Shown one piece after another: positions 42,023 to 50,785 of a stretch of 64,000 bases of DNA (within the stretch, counting starts at the first letter, position 1; every line of letters begins with the position of its first letter). A model generated the notes under the pieces. The model saw only the letters and a list, made by a program, of their open reading frames with translations, made no database searches and was not told where the DNA came from. The position numbers and the translations under genes were made by a program. Source of the DNA: Streptomyces caeruleatus (GTDB lineage Bacteria; Actinomycetota; Actinomycetes; Streptomycetales; Streptomycetaceae); the NCBI RefSeq assembly GCF_001514235.1, contig NZ_KQ948924.1:751832-815831 (forward strand). Reading direction: 5' to 3'.

Positions 42023-42385
42023 TTGGCTCAGCCGCCGGCGACCGATGACCCAGCGACTCCACATCAAGGCTCAGTGACACGTGCGGCGGCTCATACGCTG
42101 AGGGAGGAGACGGCTGCGCGCCGGTGACGGCATCATCCACTGGGCCCGTGCCCGGCGATCGGGTCGTGTACAGATTCGGTGGAGATTACGGGCCCGAAAC
42201 TTACTCAACCGTCAGTTTCATGTCCGACCCTTCCCCATGTGAGCGCATTTTCCCGCGCTGACCTGTGCGTACCTGAGCACCCGTCGATTTCCGGCCCCCT
42301 CCCGTCCGAAACGCGGTTGGGGTAGCTTTCACGGCGCTGAGCGGAGCGTCAGCGAGGCATTCGGACGGGGAGCGGGGAGCGGGGT

Positions 42386-44212
42386 TTGCGCGAGTTCACC
42401 AACCCTCCGTTGGCGTTGGCACCGCCGGTGGGCGGCCTGGCCGACGTCGTCTTCCAGCATGCCCAGGAGGACCCGCTGTATGTCACCCTCGGCCGCAAGG
42501 ACGAGGGCGGGCAGTGGCGGGACGTCACCGCCGCGGAGTTCCGGGACGAGGTGCTAGCCCTGGCCAAGGGCCTGCTCGCCCGCGGCATCCGGTTCGGCGA
42601 CCGGGTCGCGATCATGTCCCGTACGCGCTACGAGTGGACGCTCTTCGACTTCGCCCTGTGGACGATCGGCGCCCAGGTGGTGCCGGTCTACCCCACGTCG
42701 TCGGCCGAGCAGTGTTTCTGGATGCTGTACGACGCCGAATGTTCGGCGGCCATCGTGGAGCACGAGGACCACGCGATGACGATCGCCACCGTCATCGACC
42801 GGCTGCCGCGGCTGCACCAGCTGTGGCAGCTGGACTCGGGCGCCGTGCAGGAGCTGTACGACGCCGGCGCCCACCTCGACGACGAGGTGGTCCACCGCCA
42901 TCGGCAGGCGGTCACCCCCGACTCCGTCGCGACGATCATCTACACCTCGGGGACGACGGGCCGCCCCAAGGGCTGTGTCATCTCGCACGGCAACTTCATG
43001 TACGAGGCGGACACCGTCATCGAGCGCTGGGAGCCGGTGTTCCACTCCAAGAAGGGCGACGAGGCGGCGACCCTGCTCTTCCTGCCGCTCGCGCACGTCT
43101 TCGGCCGGATGGTGCAGGTCGCCGCGATCCGCGGCCGGGTCCGCTTCGGCCACCAGCCGCAGATGAACGCGGCCGCCCTGCTGCCGGACCTCGCCGCGTT
43201 CAAGCCGACCTTCTTCCTGGCCGTGCCGTACATCTTCGAGAAGGTCTTCAACGCCGCCCGCCGCAAGGCCGAGAAGGAGGGCAGGTCGGGCGCCTTCGAG
43301 AAGGCCGTCGAGGTCGCCGTGAAGTACGCGGACGCCATGGAGGCCAAGGCGTGGGGCATCGGTCCCGGCCCGTCGGCCGGGCTGCGGATGCAGCACCAGG
43401 TCTTCGACAAGCTCGTCTACGCCAAGATGCGGGCCGCGATGGGCGGCCGTATCAAGCAGGCGATGACCGGTGGTTCGGGGATGGACCGCCGGCTCGGTCT
43501 GTTCTTCGCGGGCGCCGGCGTCCATGTCTACGAGGGGTACGGCCTCACCGAGACCACGGCGGCCGCCACCGCCAACCCGCCCTACCGCACCCGCTACGGC
43601 ACCGTCGGCCAGCCCATCCCGGGCATGACCGTGCACATCGCCGACGACGGGGAGATCTGGCTGCACGGCGACAACGTCTTCCAGGGCTACCTCAACAACC
43701 AGAAGGCCACCGACGAGACCCTGCACGACGGCTGGCTCGCCACCGGTGACCTGGGCTCCCTCGACGAGGACGGCTACCTCACCATCACCGGCCGCAAGAA
43801 GGAGATCCTGGTCACCTCAGGCGGCAAGAGCGTCTCCCCGGGCCTGCTGGAGGAACGCGTCCGCGATCACCCCCTGGTCTCCCAGTGCATCGTCGTCGGC
43901 AACGACCGCCCCTACATCGCCGCCCTGGTCACCCTCGACCAGGAGGCCGTCGAGCACTGGCTGATGATGCGCGACAAGCCCCGGATGACCCCGGCACAGC
44001 TGGTCCGCGACGCCGACCTGGAGACGGAGGTACGACGCGCGGTCGTCGCCGCCAACACCCAGGTCTCCCAGGCCGAGTCGATCCGCACCTTCCGCATCCT
44101 CGCCCAGCCGTTCACCGAGGAGCACGGACTGCTCACCCCGTCGCTGAAACTGAAGCGCAAGGCGATCGAGAACGCGTACGCGGGCGAGGTCGAGGCGCTG
44201 TACCGGGCCTGA
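42386..44212 (+). CDS. AMP-dependent long-chain fatty-acid--CoA ligase
   Basis: 608 residues from TTG 42386 (MREFTNPPLAL), which has a GGGAGCGGGG purine run 5-12 bp upstream; no ATG fits the alignment with family N-termini. ANL-superfamily signatures: AMP-binding P-loop TIIYTSGTTGRPKGC (about 185), LPLAHVFGRM (about 233), EGYGLTETTAA (about 385), DGWLATGDLGSLDEDGYL (about 450) and the hinge region GRKKEILVTSGGK (about 470). Mg- and ATP-dependent activation of long-chain acids to acyl-CoA, cytosolic or at the membrane. A single-gene unit; the next gene is an aldo/keto reductase 103 bp away. Confidence 0.93.
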   Translation: MREFTNPPLALAPPVGGLADVVFQHAQEDPLYVTLGRKDEGGQWRDVTAAEFRDEVLALAKGLLARGIRFGDRVAIMSRTRYEWTLFDFALWTIGAQVVPVYPTSSAEQCFWMLYDAECSAAIVEHEDHAMTIATVIDRLPRLHQLWQLDSGAVQELYDAGAHLDDEVVHRHRQAVTPDSVATIIYTSGTTGRPKGCVISHGNFMYEADTVIERWEPVFHSKKGDEAATLLFLPLAHVFGRMVQVAAIRGRVRFGHQPQMNAAALLPDLAAFKPTFFLAVPYIFEKVFNAARRKAEKEGRSGAFEKAVEVAVKYADAMEAKAWGIGPGPSAGLRMQHQVFDKLVYAKMRAAMGGRIKQAMTGGSGMDRRLGLFFAGAGVHVYEGYGLTETTAAATANPPYRTRYGTVGQPIPGMTVHIADDGEIWLHGDNVFQGYLNNQKATDETLHDGWLATGDLGSLDEDGYLTITGRKKEILVTSGGKSVSPGLLEERVRDHPLVSQCIVVGNDRPYIAALVTLDQEAVEHWLMMRDKPRMTPAQLVRDADLETEVRRAVVAANTQVSQAESIRTFRILAQPFTEEHGLLTPSLKLKRKAIENAYAGEVEALYRA

Positions 44213-44315
44213 GACCGGCCGATTCCCACGGATTCTCCGGTCAGGAATGCATCGCGCCTCGTGATCGTTGACGATGTCAGTACCACCTGACGACAACCGT
44301 AAGGATCAAGAGCTC

Positions 44316-45152
44316 GTGAGCAGCAAGGTCCCCCCGATCATCCTCAACAACGGCGTCGAGATGCCCCAGCTGGGCTTCGGCGTCTGGCAGGTGCCGGACG
44401 ACGAGGCGGAGCGGGCGGTCGCCACCGCGTTGGAGGCCGGGTACCGCAGCATCGACACAGCGGCGATCTACGGCAACGAGGAGGGCACCGGCAAGGCCAT
44501 CGCCGCCGCCGGCCTCCCCCGCGAGGACGTCTTCGTCACCACCAAGCTCTGGAACAGCGACCAGGGATACGACTCCACGCTGCGCGCCTTCGACGTGTCG
44601 CTGGAGAAGCTGGGCCTGGACTACGTCGACCTGTACCTCATCCACTGGCCGCTGCCCGCCCGCGGCGCGTACGTCGACACGTACAAGGCCTTCGAGAAGC
44701 TGCACGCCGACGGCCGCGTCCGTGCGATCGGTGTCTCCAACTTCCTTCCGGAGCACCTGGAGCGGCTGATCGGCGAGACGTCGGTCGTCCCGGCGGTCAA
44801 CCAGATCGAGCTGCACCCGCACCTTCAGCAGCGCGCCTCCCGTGAGTTCCACGCCGAGCAGGGCATCGCCACCGAGGCCTGGTCGCCGCTCGGCCAGGGC
44901 AAGGGGCTGCTGGAGGTCCCGGCGATCGTCGCCATCGCGCAGAAGCACGGGCGCACCCCGGCCCAGGTCGTGCTGCGCTGGCACCTCCAGCTGGGCAATG
45001 TCGTGATCCCGAAGTCCGTGACGCCCTCGCGGATCAAGGAGAACATCGAGGTCTTCGACTTCAGCCTGGACGACGAGGACCTCGCGGCGATCAGCGCGCT
45101 GAACGAGGACCGGCGGATCGGCCCGGACCCGGCGGCGTTCGGCCAGGACTGA
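44316..45152 (+). CDS. Aldo/keto reductase (AKR5-type)
   Basis: 278 residues. GTG 44316 was chosen: AAGGAT lies 9-10 bp upstream and the protein then begins as family members do (SSKVPPIILNNGVEMPQLG). The open frame starts at TTG 44268, which would add 16 polar residues. Tetrad: Asp in SIDTAAIYGNEEGTG (about 45) with Tyr in AAIYGN, Lys in VTTKLWNSDQ (about 76) and His in LIHWPLP (about 108). NADPH site: VIPKSVTPSRIKENI (about 230). Related to 2,5-diketo-gluconate reductases; broad aldehyde or ketone substrates. A strong terminator follows. Confidence 0.92.
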   Translation: MSSKVPPIILNNGVEMPQLGFGVWQVPDDEAERAVATALEAGYRSIDTAAIYGNEEGTGKAIAAAGLPREDVFVTTKLWNSDQGYDSTLRAFDVSLEKLGLDYVDLYLIHWPLPARGAYVDTYKAFEKLHADGRVRAIGVSNFLPEHLERLIGETSVVPAVNQIELHPHLQQRASREFHAEQGIATEAWSPLGQGKGLLEVPAIVAIAQKHGRTPAQVVLRWHLQLGNVVIPKSVTPSRIKENIEVFDFSLDDEDLAAISALNEDRRIGPDPAAFGQD

Positions 45153-45167
45153 CGCCCGTGACACGAC

Positions 45168-45207
45168 CGTCCGCCCGCCGCTCGGCTCTGTGAGCGGCGG
45201 GCGGACG
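45168..45207. terminator. Bidirectional terminator
   Basis: Perfect 16-bp inverted repeat (45168-45183 with 45192-45207) and 8-nt loop, between the convergent aldo/keto reductase and ABM-domain genes. Confidence 0.88.
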
Positions 45208-45232
45208 TCGCCGTATGCGCGTTCGGGCCGCT

Positions 45233-45844
45233 TCAGTCGCCGCGCACGTCCGAGAGGACGACCTCGAACTCCTCCAGCCCGGTCACGGTCACATGGGCCT
45301 TGGCCGCGCCTTCGTGCCGGGCCGCCGCCTGGCCCGCGCGGGACGCCGCCAGGGACGCCTGGTCGACGAAGAGCACGCCGACCATCCCGCGCCCCCGCTC
45401 CCGGTCGACCAGCAGGGACGCCCTGGCCAGCCCCGTGAGGGTGTCCAGTTTGGGCACCACGGTCGCCCGGAACGTGTCGGCGAGCAGGTCCGTGTCCATC
45501 GGGTCGAACTCCAGCCTGGTGACCCGCAGTCCGCCTCCCGTCTCCGGCTGCCGGACCTGGTGGAAGACCAGCGCCTCGTAGTTGTCGACCGCGACGGTCC
45601 CCAGGAACGGCTCCAGCATGGCCGTCCGCCGCTCGCGCAGCACCTCGTCGCTGTTCCGCCGGGCCTGCTCCGACTCCCACCAGCTCGCCGCGAGCAGTTT
45701 CCCGAGTGTGCGGTCCACGAAGACACTGGCTCCGCGGTATCCCGGACGGTCCTCCAGCAGTTCCCGCCCCTGTGTGTTCAATGCCCTGATGGCCGTGTCG
45801 ATCTTCGTGGGATCGCCGGTCGTGTAGATGGCGCGTACGAACAT
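45233..45844 (-). CDS. Two-domain ABM (antibiotic biosynthesis monooxygenase) superfamily protein
   Basis: 203 residues from ATG 45844. Two similar ferredoxin-like halves: first GYRGASVFVDRTLGKLLAAS with WWESEQAR (about 35-62), second GLARASLLVDRERGRGMVGV with FVDQASLA (about 138-165), so an internal duplication or fusion. Single-domain ABM proteins usually dimerise through this fold; here one chain may form the barrel. Some members are cofactor-free monooxygenases or heme-degrading enzymes, but no His of the HmoB/IsdG type can be assigned, so function is unknown. A divergent GH75 gene lies 121 bp away. Confidence 0.75.
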   Translation of the reverse strand: MFVRAIYTTGDPTKIDTAIRALNTQGRELLEDRPGYRGASVFVDRTLGKLLAASWWESEQARRNSDEVLRERRTAMLEPFLGTVAVDNYEALVFHQVRQPETGGGLRVTRLEFDPMDTDLLADTFRATVVPKLDTLTGLARASLLVDRERGRGMVGVLFVDQASLAASRAGQAAARHEGAAKAHVTVTGLEEFEVVLSDVRGD

Positions 45845-45965
45845 GACACCTCCAGAAGCTCGGTCAGATATCCGAAAGCTTCGGTATGTCCAGTCTTCTA
45901 CTGGGGTGATGGCGCCGCAATCAGCGCCAGTAAGGAAACTTTCCTACTCAGGAGGGTCCACCCTC

Positions 45966-46661
45966 GTGCGCATCCGATCCCTCACCCTGACCGCGGCCTC
46001 CGGCGCCGCGCTGCTCGCCGCCGGACTGCTCCCCGCCGTCGCGTCCGGCGTTCCGGACCCGCCGTTCGCACGGGAGGGGCCGGTCGAGGCGGCCGACCTG
46101 CTGGCGAAAACCGCGTCCTGCGAGCCGGTCTCGAACGGCCTGTACCGCACCGACGCGACGAGCGCGGCCACCGTCCCCGTGTGCGGCGCGCACGGCGCCG
46201 TCTTCTGGAAGGCCGACATGGACATCGACTGCGACGGCCGGCGCACCGCCAGGTGCAACGAGGTCACCGACCCCTGGTTCCAGCCCGACACGGCGTTCCA
46301 CCAGTCCGACGGCGAGCCGCTGCGGTCCGACAGCCTGCCGTTCGTCGTCGTCCCGAGCGCGAGCGGCCTCTGGGACTACTCGGCCGCCGGCATCCAGGGC
46401 GGCAGTGTGGCCGCGGTCATCCACGACGACCGGCTCCTGTACGCCGTCGTCGGCGACACCGGCCCGGGGCGGATCATCGGCGAGGCGTCGTACGCCGCCG
46501 CCGAGGCCCTCGGCATCGACCCCGACCCAGCCACCGGCGGCACCGCCTCAGACGTGACGTACATCCTGTTCAAGGGCTCCCGGGTCGCGCCCGTCGAGAG
46601 CCACGAGGCCGCGGTCACGCTGGGCGAGCAGCTGGCGAAGGAGTTCGTCCAGAACAACTGA
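45966..46661 (+). CDS. Secreted GH75-type chitosanase
   Basis: 231 residues from GTG 45966, with AGGAGGG 9 bp upstream; the longer frame to 45828 is an antisense read-through of the ABM promoter. Signal peptide about 1-32 (LTAASGAALLAAGLLPAVASG). GH75 pattern: VFWKADMDIDCDGRRTA (about 80-96; proton-donor-type Asp), DPWFQPDTAFHQSDGEPL (about 105), VPSASGLWDYSAAGIQGGS split near 130-150, and AVVGDTGPGRIIGEASYAAAE (split, about 162-182). It would hydrolyse chitosan outside the cell. Followed 5 bp later by the 3' end of a decayed SDR gene on the other strand. Confidence 0.85.
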   Translation: MRIRSLTLTAASGAALLAAGLLPAVASGVPDPPFAREGPVEAADLLAKTASCEPVSNGLYRTDATSAATVPVCGAHGAVFWKADMDIDCDGRRTARCNEVTDPWFQPDTAFHQSDGEPLRSDSLPFVVVPSASGLWDYSAAGIQGGSVAAVIHDDRLLYAVVGDTGPGRIIGEASYAAAEALGIDPDPATGGTASDVTYILFKGSRVAPVESHEAAVTLGEQLAKEFVQNN

Positions 46662-46665
46662 GCCG

Positions 46666-47013
46666 TCAGTTGGGCTGTCCGATCGGGCGTACGACGACGG
46701 TGTTGACGTCCACGCCGTCGGGCTGCCGGACGGCCCACACCAGATCAGCAGGGCCGGGCCGAGGACGTTGGTCAGCACCATCTCGGTCCAGCCGGCCGAA
46801 CGCCTTGAGCGTGGCGTCCACGGCCGCCTGGACGTCGGCGTACTCGGCCGCGTTCCCGACGACCGTCAACAGCCCCTCCGGGTCCCCGAGTTCCGCGGCG
46901 AAATCCCGCAGCCGCGCCGCGCCCCGACCGGTGACGGTGACGGTGACCCAGTACCCGGCGTCCAGCAGCTGCCGTGCGACAGCGGCGCCGATGCCGCTGC
47001 CGCCCCCTGTGTT
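46666..47013 (-). pseudogene. SDR-family oxidoreductase pseudogene with internal deletions
   Basis: The minus strand reads NTGGGSGIGAAVARQLLDAG (cofactor loop, without its start), then WVTVTGRG and AELGDPEGLLTVVGNAAEYA, then ATLKAFGRLD, where NNAG should follow. Instead a frame shift exposes TEMVLTNVLGPALLI (mid-protein segment in a second frame), then back to ADLVWAVRQPDGVDVNTVVV with the family end RPIGQPN and a stop at 46666. So the start, the NNAG segment and the catalytic Ser-Tyr-Lys region are missing. About 115 codons remain out of about 250. The 5' side abuts a TTCGGACGGTGG direct repeat (47035-47058). Confidence 0.8.
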
Positions 47014-47144
47014 CCGTATTCCGTACGCTCGACGGTTCGGACGGTGGTTCGGACGGTGGTTTGAATGACCGGGAGTCCGTCACTTGGAGAGCTCTCGAAG
47101 TCAAGGCCGCACGCTGATCGCCGGCCGTGCGGCGCCGGCCGGCG

Positions 47145-48062
47145 TCACTTCGTGCGTACCGCCGTGTACACGGTCTGCGCCGCGAGCACGAAGACGTCCG
47201 GGCGGTGGTGCACGCTCGCCTTGTCGTCCGGGTCGAGGAGCCGGTCGAGGGTCGCGCGGTCGTCGGCGTCTAGGGCCTCGCCGACGCCGTCGCGCAGGCG
47301 GGTCAGGTGGGCGGCGACGTAGGCGCGGGCGCGGTCCGTGGTGGGGGCGGGCAGGTCGAGGAGGAAGGTTCGGGTGCCGGTGGGGCGCAGGCCGGCCGCG
47401 GTGAGCAGGGCCGGCCAGTCCTCGGTCTCGGTGACCGAGCCGGGCAGGTCCGCGCGCATCGTGGCGAACCACTGCGCCTCCAGTGCGTCGAGCCGCGCCT
47501 GCAGCCCGGGCCGTCCGAAGCCGAGGTCGCGCGGCAGGTACCGGGCCGGCAGGCCGCCTTCCTGGAGGGCCAGGGTGCCGCCGTGCGTGAGGCGGTCGGC
47601 GAACGCGGCGAGCGCGGCGCGCTGGTCGCCTAGGTGGTGCAGACTGCGGCCGGCCCACAGCAGATCGGCCGGGTAGTCCAACTCGTCCAGGACATCGGGA
47701 AGTTCACCGACGAGGGTGCCGAAGCGGTCGGCGACACCGAGCCGCTCGGCACGCGCCTGGGCCCGTGCCAGGAGCGGTGCGGATCCGTCGACGGCGACGA
47801 TCCGGGCGCCGGGGAAGGTGTCGGCGAACAGACAGGCGACGACGCCGGGCCCGCTGCCCACGTCGACGACCAGCCCCGGCTCGGTCTGCCGCTTGGCGAG
47901 CCATGCCATGGCGTGCTCGTACAGCGGCGTGAACAGCTCCGCCTGCGTCTCCAGGAGCGGGCCCATCTGCTCCCAGTCGACGTCGGTGTGGTCGTGGTGC
48001 GGGTGCGCGTGCCGCGGGTCATGCCCGTCGTGGCCTTGGTGGTCATGGTGGTCGTGCGCCAC
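47145..48062 (-). CDS. Class I SAM-dependent methyltransferase with His-rich N-terminus
   Basis: 305 residues from GTG 48062 (upstream GAGGCGG); the frame extends to 48131 without an SD. Residues 2-28 hold about 13 His with Asp and Gly (AHDHHDHQGHDGHD then HAHPHHDHTD), a likely metal-binding tail. SAM fold: LVVDVGSGPGVVACLFADTF (about 62-81), RIVAVDGSAPLLARAQ (about 85), and LLWAGRSLHHLGDQRAALAAF (split, about 135-155). Small-molecule methyltransferase of the type-11/12 group; substrate unknown. The His tail is the odd feature: it could bind Zn, Ni or Co, or be a metal-sensitive localisation element. Divergent from the PhyH gene. Confidence 0.85.
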   Translation of the reverse strand: MAHDHHDHQGHDGHDPRHAHPHHDHTDVDWEQMGPLLETQAELFTPLYEHAMAWLAKRQTEPGLVVDVGSGPGVVACLFADTFPGARIVAVDGSAPLLARAQARAERLGVADRFGTLVGELPDVLDELDYPADLLWAGRSLHHLGDQRAALAAFADRLTHGGTLALQEGGLPARYLPRDLGFGRPGLQARLDALEAQWFATMRADLPGSVTETEDWPALLTAAGLRPTGTRTFLLDLPAPTTDRARAYVAAHLTRLRDGVGEALDADDRATLDRLLDPDDKASVHHRPDVFVLAAQTVYTAVRTK

Positions 48063-48207
48063 AGTGGTCCGCCTCTCGTTCCTCGCGTCCGGATGCCGCA
48101 AGAGTGCTCCGAGGCATGGCCCGCGGGCCACTGTCCTTGCCGTAGCGGCAAAAACGGGGCAAAAAAATCAGGTGCGGCCACGAGGGCCCGTCGCCCACGA
48201 TGGCCGG

Positions 48208-48978
48208 ATGGACGACGAGATGGTGGAGCGCTTCCTCAAGGACGGGTTCGTGAAGATCGAGGGGGCCTTTCCGCCCCGCGTCGCCGAGCACTGCGCGCGG
48301 CTGCTGTGGCGGGAGACGGGGTACGACCGGGAGGACCCGGGCACCTGGAAGGATCCCGTGCACTGGGTGTACGACATGGCGACGGGCCCGTTCGCGGCGG
48401 CCGCCAACTCGCCTGTCCTGCACGAGGCCTTCGATCTGCTGGTGGGCGAGGACCGCTGGCAGTCGCGCTACTCGCTGGGGACCTTCCCGCTGCGGTTCCC
48501 GCACGAGGAGGAACCGGACGACGCGGGCTGGCACATCGAGGCCAGCTACACCCCGGAGGGCGCCGAGCACCCCCACACCAACCTGCGCTCGAAGGACCGC
48601 GCCCTGCTGATGCTGTTCCTGTTCAGCGAGGTCACCGAGGACGACGCCCCGACCCGCATCCGGGCCGGCTCACATCTCGACGTACCCCCGGTCCTGGCAC
48701 CGTACGGCGAGCGGGGCGCCTCCTATCTGGAACTCGGCCCCAAGGTCGCCGAGGCCTCCGCCCACCGCCCCCTCACCCACGCCACCGGCACCCCCGGCGA
48801 CGTCTACCTCTGCCACCCCTTCCTGGTCCACGCAGCCCAGCCCCACCACGGCACCCGCCCCCGCTTCATGGCCCAGCCTCCGCTGCACACATCGGTCCCC
48901 CTGGAACTGGAACGCCCCGACGGCAACTATTCAGCGGTGGAGTTCGCAATCCGCCGGGGCCTGGCCCAAGAGAACTGA
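48208..48978 (+). CDS. Phytanoyl-CoA dioxygenase (PhyH)-family protein
   Basis: 256 residues from ATG 48208. Family features: MVERFLKDGFVKIEGAFPP (about 5-23), metal ligands His-X-Glu in GWHIEASYTP (about 111-120; HIE in place of HXD), and distal His in VYLCHPFLVHAAQPHHGTRPR (split, about 198-218; His and Arg for 2-oxoglutarate). So a probable Fe(II)/2-oxoglutarate oxygenase hydroxylating a small molecule; the Glu in place of the usual Asp is unusual but seen in some members. Isolated gene; substrate unknown. A dispersed element starts 22 bp after its stop. Confidence 0.82.
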   Translation: MDDEMVERFLKDGFVKIEGAFPPRVAEHCARLLWRETGYDREDPGTWKDPVHWVYDMATGPFAAAANSPVLHEAFDLLVGEDRWQSRYSLGTFPLRFPHEEEPDDAGWHIEASYTPEGAEHPHTNLRSKDRALLMLFLFSEVTEDDAPTRIRAGSHLDVPPVLAPYGERGASYLELGPKVAEASAHRPLTHATGTPGDVYLCHPFLVHAAQPHHGTRPRFMAQPPLHTSVPLELERPDGNYSAVEFAIRRGLAQEN

Positions 48979-49000
48979 CCAAACCCCGGCGACTACAACG

Positions 49001-49036
49001 CCCCCAAGGGGCGCGGGGAACTGCGCGACCAGCCAC
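49001..49036 (-). repeat. Dispersed 3'-flank element (downstream of GH6 gene)
   Basis: Read on the minus strand: GTGGCTGGTCGCGCAGTTCC followed by CCGCGCCCCTTGGGGG. It matches 54121-54150. It lies 28 bp after the GH6 stop in sense orientation, and ends in a CGCCCC/GGGGCG hairpin. Confidence 0.8.
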
Positions 49037-49063
49037 AACGGACCAGCAGCCGCAGTCACACCA

Positions 49064-50785
49064 CTACGACAACGGCGGATACGCGTTCTGCATCAACTGC
49101 TGGAACTGCGCAGAGAACCAGTGCCCCGACAGCGGAGCGTCCGGCAGCGCACCAGACATGTTGTTACCGTTGCGCGGATTACCGGTATACGTCGGGTCGC
49201 ACATCCGGTCGAACCCCTTGCCCTCGTCGTTCGGAATCACCCGGCTGGCGCCGTCGGACTCACCCGGAGGCTTGATCCACACATACGCGTCGATCCCGGC
49301 CGCCGGACTGGCCTGCGGCCGCTCCCCCAGCCCGGCCCCGGACTGGTTGCACCAGTTGCCGACGTGGATACGCCGGTCGTACCGCCCGCCGTTGACATAC
49401 GTGTCCACGTCGGTCATCGCACCCGGGCCGGCGGGCCGGGCAGAGCCACCCCACCCGTTCCGCGAGGTGTCGATCAGCATGCCGATACCGGAGTTGAAGC
49501 CGGTCGTGACCAACTGCTGCCGGAAGGCCTGCGCGAAGGACAGCTCGTCGGTGTAGCGGTTCCAGTCCACCCACTTGGACTCACGGACGGACTTGCCGCC
49601 CACGGAGTCGTTGACGGTGAAGTTGTTCTCCTTCAGCGCGCTGTAGTTCGCCGTGTTGGCGATGAAGCCGTGCACGTCGTTCACGGTGGCGCCCTCGGAG
49701 GTCGCCGCCTCCTTCATCACGGTGGCGCTGGCGGCGAAGTTGTCGTCCCAGCCGATCCAGCCGTGGTGGCCGGCGTCGATGTAGTTGTAGACGTTGGCCG
49801 CGTCACCCAGCTTGTTCAGGGCGTAGCCGACGCCCTTCTGGTAGTTGCCGTTGGCCTTCATCACGTCGCACTGCGGGGTGGCCGTCGGACGGCTGCCGGT
49901 GTTGGTGACGAGGTTCGGCAGCGAGTCGATCTCGATCGTGGTGACGATCCGCAGCGCGGCGTACTTCGGGTCGGCGAGGATGGCCGCGATCGGGTCGATG
50001 TACTCGGTCTTGTAGCGGCCGAGCTCCGTCGGACCGAGCTCGCCGTTGGAGGCGAGGGCGGCACAGTCGCGTCCCGGCAGGTTGTAGATGACCAGCTGGA
50101 CGACGAGTTCGCCGGAGCCCTTCTGGGTGAGGGCCTCGTCGAGGTGGTCGCGCAGACCCATGTCACCGTTGACGCCGTTGATCGCGGCGATCCGGTCGAG
50201 CCAGACGCCGGTCGGCTGGCTGGCGATCCGGCTGCCGCCCGGCTCGGCGGCGGCCTTCTCGGACCACTCCGGGTTCACGTACACCTTGGCGCCGGAGTAT
50301 GGGTTGTCGACCTTGGGGCCGGTCGGGTCCGGGTCCGGCGGATCCGTCGGGCCGCCGCTGCCGTCGTCGACGTTGCAGGTCACGCCGTCGAGGGTGAAGG
50401 TGGCCGGGACGGCGTTGGTGCCGCTGTAGGAGCCCTGGAAGCCGAAGCTGACCGAACCTCCGGTCGCCAGCGTCCCGTTGTAGGTCTCGTTGGCGGCGGT
50501 GACGGCGGCACCGCTCTGGCTGATTTTCGCGTTCCAGCCGCTGGTGACCTTCTGGTTTCCGGCGTACGACCACTTCAGAGACCAGTTGGACTTGGCGGAG
50601 CCCTGGTTGGTGACCGTCACGGCGGCGGTGAAGCCGGTGTCCCACTGGTTCTGCACCTTGTAGTCGACGGTGCAGGGGACGGCTGCCGTGCCGATGTCCT
50701 CCGGGGCGGCCGCGGCGAGCGCGGTCCCCGAGGCCCCGGCGACCAGCGCCAGGGCGGCGAGCATCGCGGTTCTGGTACGACTCAT
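49064..50785 (-). CDS. Secreted GH6 1,4-beta-cellobiosidase/endoglucanase with N-terminal CBM2
   Basis: 573 residues from ATG 50785. Signal peptide about 1-30 (AMLAALALVAGASGTALAA). CBM2 (about 36-140; CTVDYKVQNQWDTGFTAAV, surface Trp in NWSLKW and SGWNAK). Asp/Pro linker (PTDPPDPDPTGP, about 145). GH6 domain (about 165-573): signature VIYNLPGRDCAAL, YIDAGHHGWIGW, WVDWNRYTDEL, GIGMLIDTSRNGWGG, and DAYVWIKPPGESDG at the active-site tunnel. It releases cellobiose from cellulose chain ends. Divergent from the GH48 gene, with two CebR-type boxes in between, so both are induced by cello-oligosaccharides. Confidence 0.94.
   Translation of the reverse strand: MSRTRTAMLAALALVAGASGTALAAAAPEDIGTAAVPCTVDYKVQNQWDTGFTAAVTVTNQGSAKSNWSLKWSYAGNQKVTSGWNAKISQSGAAVTAANETYNGTLATGGSVSFGFQGSYSGTNAVPATFTLDGVTCNVDDGSGGPTDPPDPDPTGPKVDNPYSGAKVYVNPEWSEKAAAEPGGSRIASQPTGVWLDRIAAINGVNGDMGLRDHLDEALTQKGSGELVVQLVIYNLPGRDCAALASNGELGPTELGRYKTEYIDPIAAILADPKYAALRIVTTIEIDSLPNLVTNTGSRPTATPQCDVMKANGNYQKGVGYALNKLGDAANVYNYIDAGHHGWIGWDDNFAASATVMKEAATSEGATVNDVHGFIANTANYSALKENNFTVNDSVGGKSVRESKWVDWNRYTDELSFAQAFRQQLVTTGFNSGIGMLIDTSRNGWGGSARPAGPGAMTDVDTYVNGGRYDRRIHVGNWCNQSGAGLGERPQASPAAGIDAYVWIKPPGESDGASRVIPNDEGKGFDRMCDPTYTGNPRNGNNMSGALPDAPLSGHWFSAQFQQLMQNAYPPLS

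Larger units (their letters stand above)
41894..42385. other. 492-bp gene-free stretch with small repeats
   Basis: Contains the 7-bp tandem repeat (41924-41951), a variant of the dispersed 3'-UTR element (41965-42022), and the leader of the acyl-CoA ligase gene. Near 42180-42230 the composition drops in GC (AAACTTACTCAACCGTCAGT), a possible promoter. No credible coding frame. Confidence 0.6.

Noticed and set aside
44268-44315. TTG 44268 as the aldo/keto reductase start
   Set aside because: No SD; adds 16 polar residues not seen in family N-termini. GTG 44316 has an AAGGAT.
35600-48980. A defence island or biosynthetic gene cluster among the single genes
   Set aside because: No nuclease, helicase, toxin, PKS, NRPS or terpene cyclase is visible; the genes have separate strands and terminators.
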